DNA of 64,000 nt from DASRDR01 sp044867785 (GTDB lineage: Bacteria; Methylomirabilota; Methylomirabilia; Rokubacteriales; DASRDR01), in NCBI GenBank assembly GCA_044867785.1, contig JBIOVM010000173.1, positions 1 through 64,000 of the forward strand. The letters are read 5' to 3'. Position 1 is the first letter of the stretch. Every line of letters begins with the position of its first letter. Under the pieces are notes generated by a model. That model did no database searches. It had not been told where the DNA came from and worked only from the letters and a program-made list of their open reading frames with translations. Positions 61,725-64,000 of this stretch are shown here, piece after piece. The position numbers and the translations under genes were made by a program.

Positions 61725-62840
61725 GTGAGGACGCCGCCGCGCCTCCTGGTCGCCGACGACAACCCCCTGAACGTCGACATCCTCCGGACCCGCCTCGGCG
61801 CCCAGGGCTACGAGGTCCTCACGGCGACCGACGGCGAAGCCGCTCTGGGGCTCGCGCGCGAGCAGCTGCCGGACCTGCTTCTCCTCGACATCATGATGCC
61901 GGGACTCGACGGGCTCGAGGTGTGCCGGCGGCTGAAGGCCGACTCCGCGCTCCCGTTCATGCCCGTCATCCTCGTGACGGCCAAGGCCGACTCCCGGGAC
62001 GTCGTGGCCGGGCTCGAGGCGGGCGCCGACGAGTACCTGACGAAGCCGGTCGACCAGGCCGCGCTCGTCTCGCGGGTCAAGTCCATGCTCCGCATCAAGG
62101 CGCTCCACGACACGGTCGAGGAGCAGGCCGCGGCGCTGGGCGAGTGGAACCGGACGCTCGAGGCCCGGGTCCACGCTCAGGTGGAGCAGCTCGAGCGCCT
62201 GGGGCGGCTCAAGCGCTTCTTCTCGCCCCAGCTCGCGGACGCCATCGTGCAGGGCGGCGCGGAGGACCCGCTGCGGACCCACCGGCGGGAGGTGACGGTG
62301 GTGTTCGCGGACCTCCGGGGGTTCACCGCCTTCGCCGAAGCGGCGGAGCCCGAGGACGTGATGGCGGTCCTCCGCGAGTATCACGGCGAGATGGGCCGCC
62401 TGATCCTGACCCACGAGGGCACGCTCGAGCGGTTCACCGGGGACGGCGTGATGGTCTTCTTCAACGACCCGATCCCCGTGCCCGATGCGCCGGAGCGTGC
62501 GGTGCGAATGGCCGTCGCCATGCGGGACCGCGTCGCCGAGCTCGCCGCCGGCTGGCGCAAGGAGGGCTACGAGCTCGACCTCGGGCTGGGCATCGCGCGA
62601 GGCTACGCGACGCTCGGCGCGATCGGCTTCGAGGGGCGCTGGGACTACGCGGCGCTCGGGACGGTGACGAACCTCGCGGCCCGGCTCTGCGCCGAGGCCC
62701 GTCCGGGACAGATCCTGGTCGCCCATCGCGTGCTGGCGGCCCTCGAGACCCTGGTGGCGGTGGAGCCGCTGGGCGAGCTCCCGCTCAAGGGTTTCCTCCG
62801 CCCCGTCCCGGTCTTCAACGTGCTGGGGCTGCGCGGGTAG
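61725..62840 (+). CDS. Response regulator with class III adenylate/guanylate cyclase output
   Basis: 371 residues. The receiver (about 1-122) has ADDNPLNVDILRTRL and phospho-acceptor Asp55 in LLLDIMMPGLDGLEV. A coiled-coil linker (about 125-170) leads to a class III cyclase domain: metal-binding Asp196 in VVFADLRGFTAFAE, Asp240 in RFTGDGVMVFF, and WDYAALGTVTNLAARLC with the transition-state Asn and Arg. It should make cAMP or cGMP when phosphorylated; which nucleotide cannot be settled from these motifs. It starts 4 nt after the single-domain regulator. Confidence 0.92.
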   Translation: MRTPPRLLVADDNPLNVDILRTRLGAQGYEVLTATDGEAALGLAREQLPDLLLLDIMMPGLDGLEVCRRLKADSALPFMPVILVTAKADSRDVVAGLEAGADEYLTKPVDQAALVSRVKSMLRIKALHDTVEEQAAALGEWNRTLEARVHAQVEQLERLGRLKRFFSPQLADAIVQGGAEDPLRTHRREVTVVFADLRGFTAFAEAAEPEDVMAVLREYHGEMGRLILTHEGTLERFTGDGVMVFFNDPIPVPDAPERAVRMAVAMRDRVAELAAGWRKEGYELDLGLGIARGYATLGAIGFEGRWDYAALGTVTNLAARLCAEARPGQILVAHRVLAALETLVAVEPLGELPLKGFLRPVPVFNVLGLRG

Positions 62841-62843
62841 AAT
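62838..62843 (+). promoter_or_regulatory. Possible -10 element ahead of the methyltransferase gene
   Basis: TAGAAT begins at the stop codon of the cyclase gene and lies 71 nt before the ATG at 62915. Weak evidence on its own. Confidence 0.3.
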
Positions 62844-62914
62844 GGGGTCCTGAGCGAGGCGTCGCGAAAGAGGGCTCGCCGCCGATCCCCGGATTGTGGC
62901 ATCGTAGTCGGCCG

Positions 62915-63700
62915 ATGGACACCGTGACACCCGGCCAGCCGTCGTCGTTCTGGGACGACGTCGGCGCGCACTTCCCCTCGCTGAAGGGGGCGCCGTCGAC
63001 GGCCTACTACTTCGAATGCGAGCGGTGGCTCTTCGAGACCTTCGCCCCGAAGCTTCGCGACCGCGTCGTGGCGAAAACGGATCTCTGGGACGAGGCGAAG
63101 AACACCGAGATCCTGCGCTGGGTGGCCGAGCAGGGGGCCAGTCCGGCCGGCATCGACGTGTCGCTGCCCACCGTGCGCGCCGCGCGAGGGGTGCTGGCCT
63201 CTCACCGGCCTGCGCTCGCGGGCGGGGACGTGCGGGCGATGCCGTTCCGGACCGGGTCCGTGGACGTCGTCTACTCGATGGGGACGATCGAGCACTTCCC
63301 GGAGTACGCGCAGGCCGTCGGCGAGATCTTCCGCGTGCTCAAGCCGGGCGGCCTGGCCATCGTCGGCGTGCCGAACAAGCTCGATCCGTTCCTCCGGCCC
63401 CTCATGGTCCACGTGCTGAACGCGTGCGGGCTCTACGGCTACGGGATGGAGAAGTCGTTCACGCCCGGCGCGCTCCAGCGGTTGCTGGAATCGGCGGGCT
63501 TCCGGGTCACCGCCCGAACGGGGATCCTGTTCATGCCGGGCTGGCTCCGGATGCTGGAGCTCTGGCTCTACACGCGGCGGTCTCCGCTCACCGGCGTGAC
63601 GACGCCGCTCGTGCGCCTGTTCGCCTGGCTCTATCGCCGAGTCCCCGCCGTTCGCCGGCACGGCTACTTGACCGTCTGCGTGGCGGAACGCCCCGCCTGA
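62915..63700 (+). CDS. SAM-dependent methyltransferase (class I)
   Basis: 261 residues. After an N-terminal SSFWDDVGAHFPSLKGAPST the usual glycine-rich motif I is not obvious, because the segment between DRVVAKTDLWDEAKNTEILR and ASPAGIDVSLPTVRAAR is shortened. The later DVVYSMGTIEHFPEYAQAVG and EIFRVLKPGGLAIVGVPNKL are standard methyltransferase motifs IV-VI. A C-terminal helical segment (about 175-250) may touch the membrane. Substrate unknown. The missing glycine-rich loop means activity is uncertain. Confidence 0.75.
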   Translation: MDTVTPGQPSSFWDDVGAHFPSLKGAPSTAYYFECERWLFETFAPKLRDRVVAKTDLWDEAKNTEILRWVAEQGASPAGIDVSLPTVRAARGVLASHRPALAGGDVRAMPFRTGSVDVVYSMGTIEHFPEYAQAVGEIFRVLKPGGLAIVGVPNKLDPFLRPLMVHVLNACGLYGYGMEKSFTPGALQRLLESAGFRVTARTGILFMPGWLRMLELWLYTRRSPLTGVTTPLVRLFAWLYRRVPAVRRHGYLTVCVAERPA

Positions 63701-63746
63701 CGGGCCGGTTCGCGCACGTCGCGCGGGGCTCGCGTCGCGGCCCCGA

Positions 63747-63755
63747 TGCTATACT
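63747..63755 (+). promoter_or_regulatory. Extended -10 element ahead of rimO
   Basis: TGCTATACT fits TG-n-TAnnnT closely. It ends 12 nt before the ATG at 63768, giving a 5-6 nt leader. No -35 is apparent. Confidence 0.6.
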
Positions 63756-63767
63756 CCACGTCTGGCC

Positions 63768-64000
63768 ATGAACGTCCATGTCGTGAACCTCGGGTGCCCG
63801 AAGAACCAGGTCGACGGCGAGCTGATGCTCGGGCTCCTCGCCCGGGACGGCGTGACGCCGGTGGACCGGCCCGAGGCGGCCGACTGCGTCGTCGTGAACA
63901 CGTGCGCATTCATCGACCGGGCCAAGCGGGAGTCGATCGAGACGATCCTCGAGCTCGGCGCCTGGAAAGCCGAGGCGTCGGGCCGCCGCCTGGTCGTGAC
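63768..64000 (+). CDS. rimO: Ribosomal protein S12 methylthiotransferase (3' end outside window)
   Basis: The first 77 codons are present. VHVVNLGCPKNQVDGELML and VVVNTCAFIDRAKRESIETI carry the first two cysteines of the N-terminal MTTase domain; the NTCAFIDxAKxESI stretch distinguishes RimO from MiaB. RimO uses two iron-sulfur clusters and SAM to methylthiolate the conserved Asp of ribosomal protein S12. The radical SAM and TRAM domains lie beyond the window end. Confidence 0.93.
   Translation, partial: MNVHVVNLGCPKNQVDGELMLGLLARDGVTPVDRPEAADCVVVNTCAFIDRAKRESIETILELGAWKAEASGRRLVV

Overview
The window is high-GC (roughly 70 %), densely coded bacterial DNA. Many starts are GTG, and TGATG/ATGA/GTGA stop-start overlaps are frequent. 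LolA, a Wzx-type flippase, an O-antigen ligase-like protein and lipid-linked sugar transferases indicate a diderm envelope. The mix with RNase J, a large multi-GAF kinase and very high GC3 would fit a Methylomirabilota/Rokubacteria-like soil or sediment bacterium. That placement is inference from gene content only.

Layout. (1) About 1-32.6 kb is a surface-polysaccharide locus: glycosyltransferases (GT-B, GT2 and GT-C types), an MsbA-like ABC exporter, a winged-helix regulator with its own perfect palindromic operator, an AsnB-type amidotransferase, methyltransferase, GDP-fucose synthase, a WecA/CapD fusion, an SDR epimerase, a UbiA-type prenyltransferase, O-antigen ligase, flippase and a second free-standing WecA-like enzyme. 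A peroxiredoxin/VIT metal-transporter pair and a DUF362 gene are embedded near 20-22.7 kb. (2) About 32.8-44.5 kb is housekeeping: gltX, a deleted histidine-phosphatase remnant, Na/Pi cotransporter, glgA, glnB, glnE, polA and a PhzF-like gene. (3) About 44.8-52.6 kb: a frameshifted coiled-coil gene, coaE, rsmA, RNase J, ftsK, a 110-aa unknown, lolA and yajQ. (4) About 52.6-56.5 kb: a VapBC-like pair with a broken toxin, trpG and trpE behind a complete trp attenuator, and a two-gene nucleotidyltransferase unit. (5) About 56.5-64 kb: a 1605-aa seven-GAF histidine kinase, a single-domain receiver, a receiver-cyclase, a methyltransferase and the start of rimO.

The clearest regulatory find is the trp leader on the minus strand at 55.46-55.69 kb. 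It has a TTGACA/TAAGGT promoter, a 33-aa leader peptide with five Trp codons in seven, a 1:2 hairpin, a possible antiterminator and a strong terminator, followed by trpE. A second theme is that several genes have a -10-like element only 6-12 nt before the start codon, implying leaderless or nearly leaderless mRNAs. Several genes are visibly decaying: a histidine phosphatase with its middle deleted, a PIN toxin with two frameshifts, and a coiled-coil gene with one lost base.

No rRNA, tRNA, CRISPR array, insertion sequence or phage gene was recognised.
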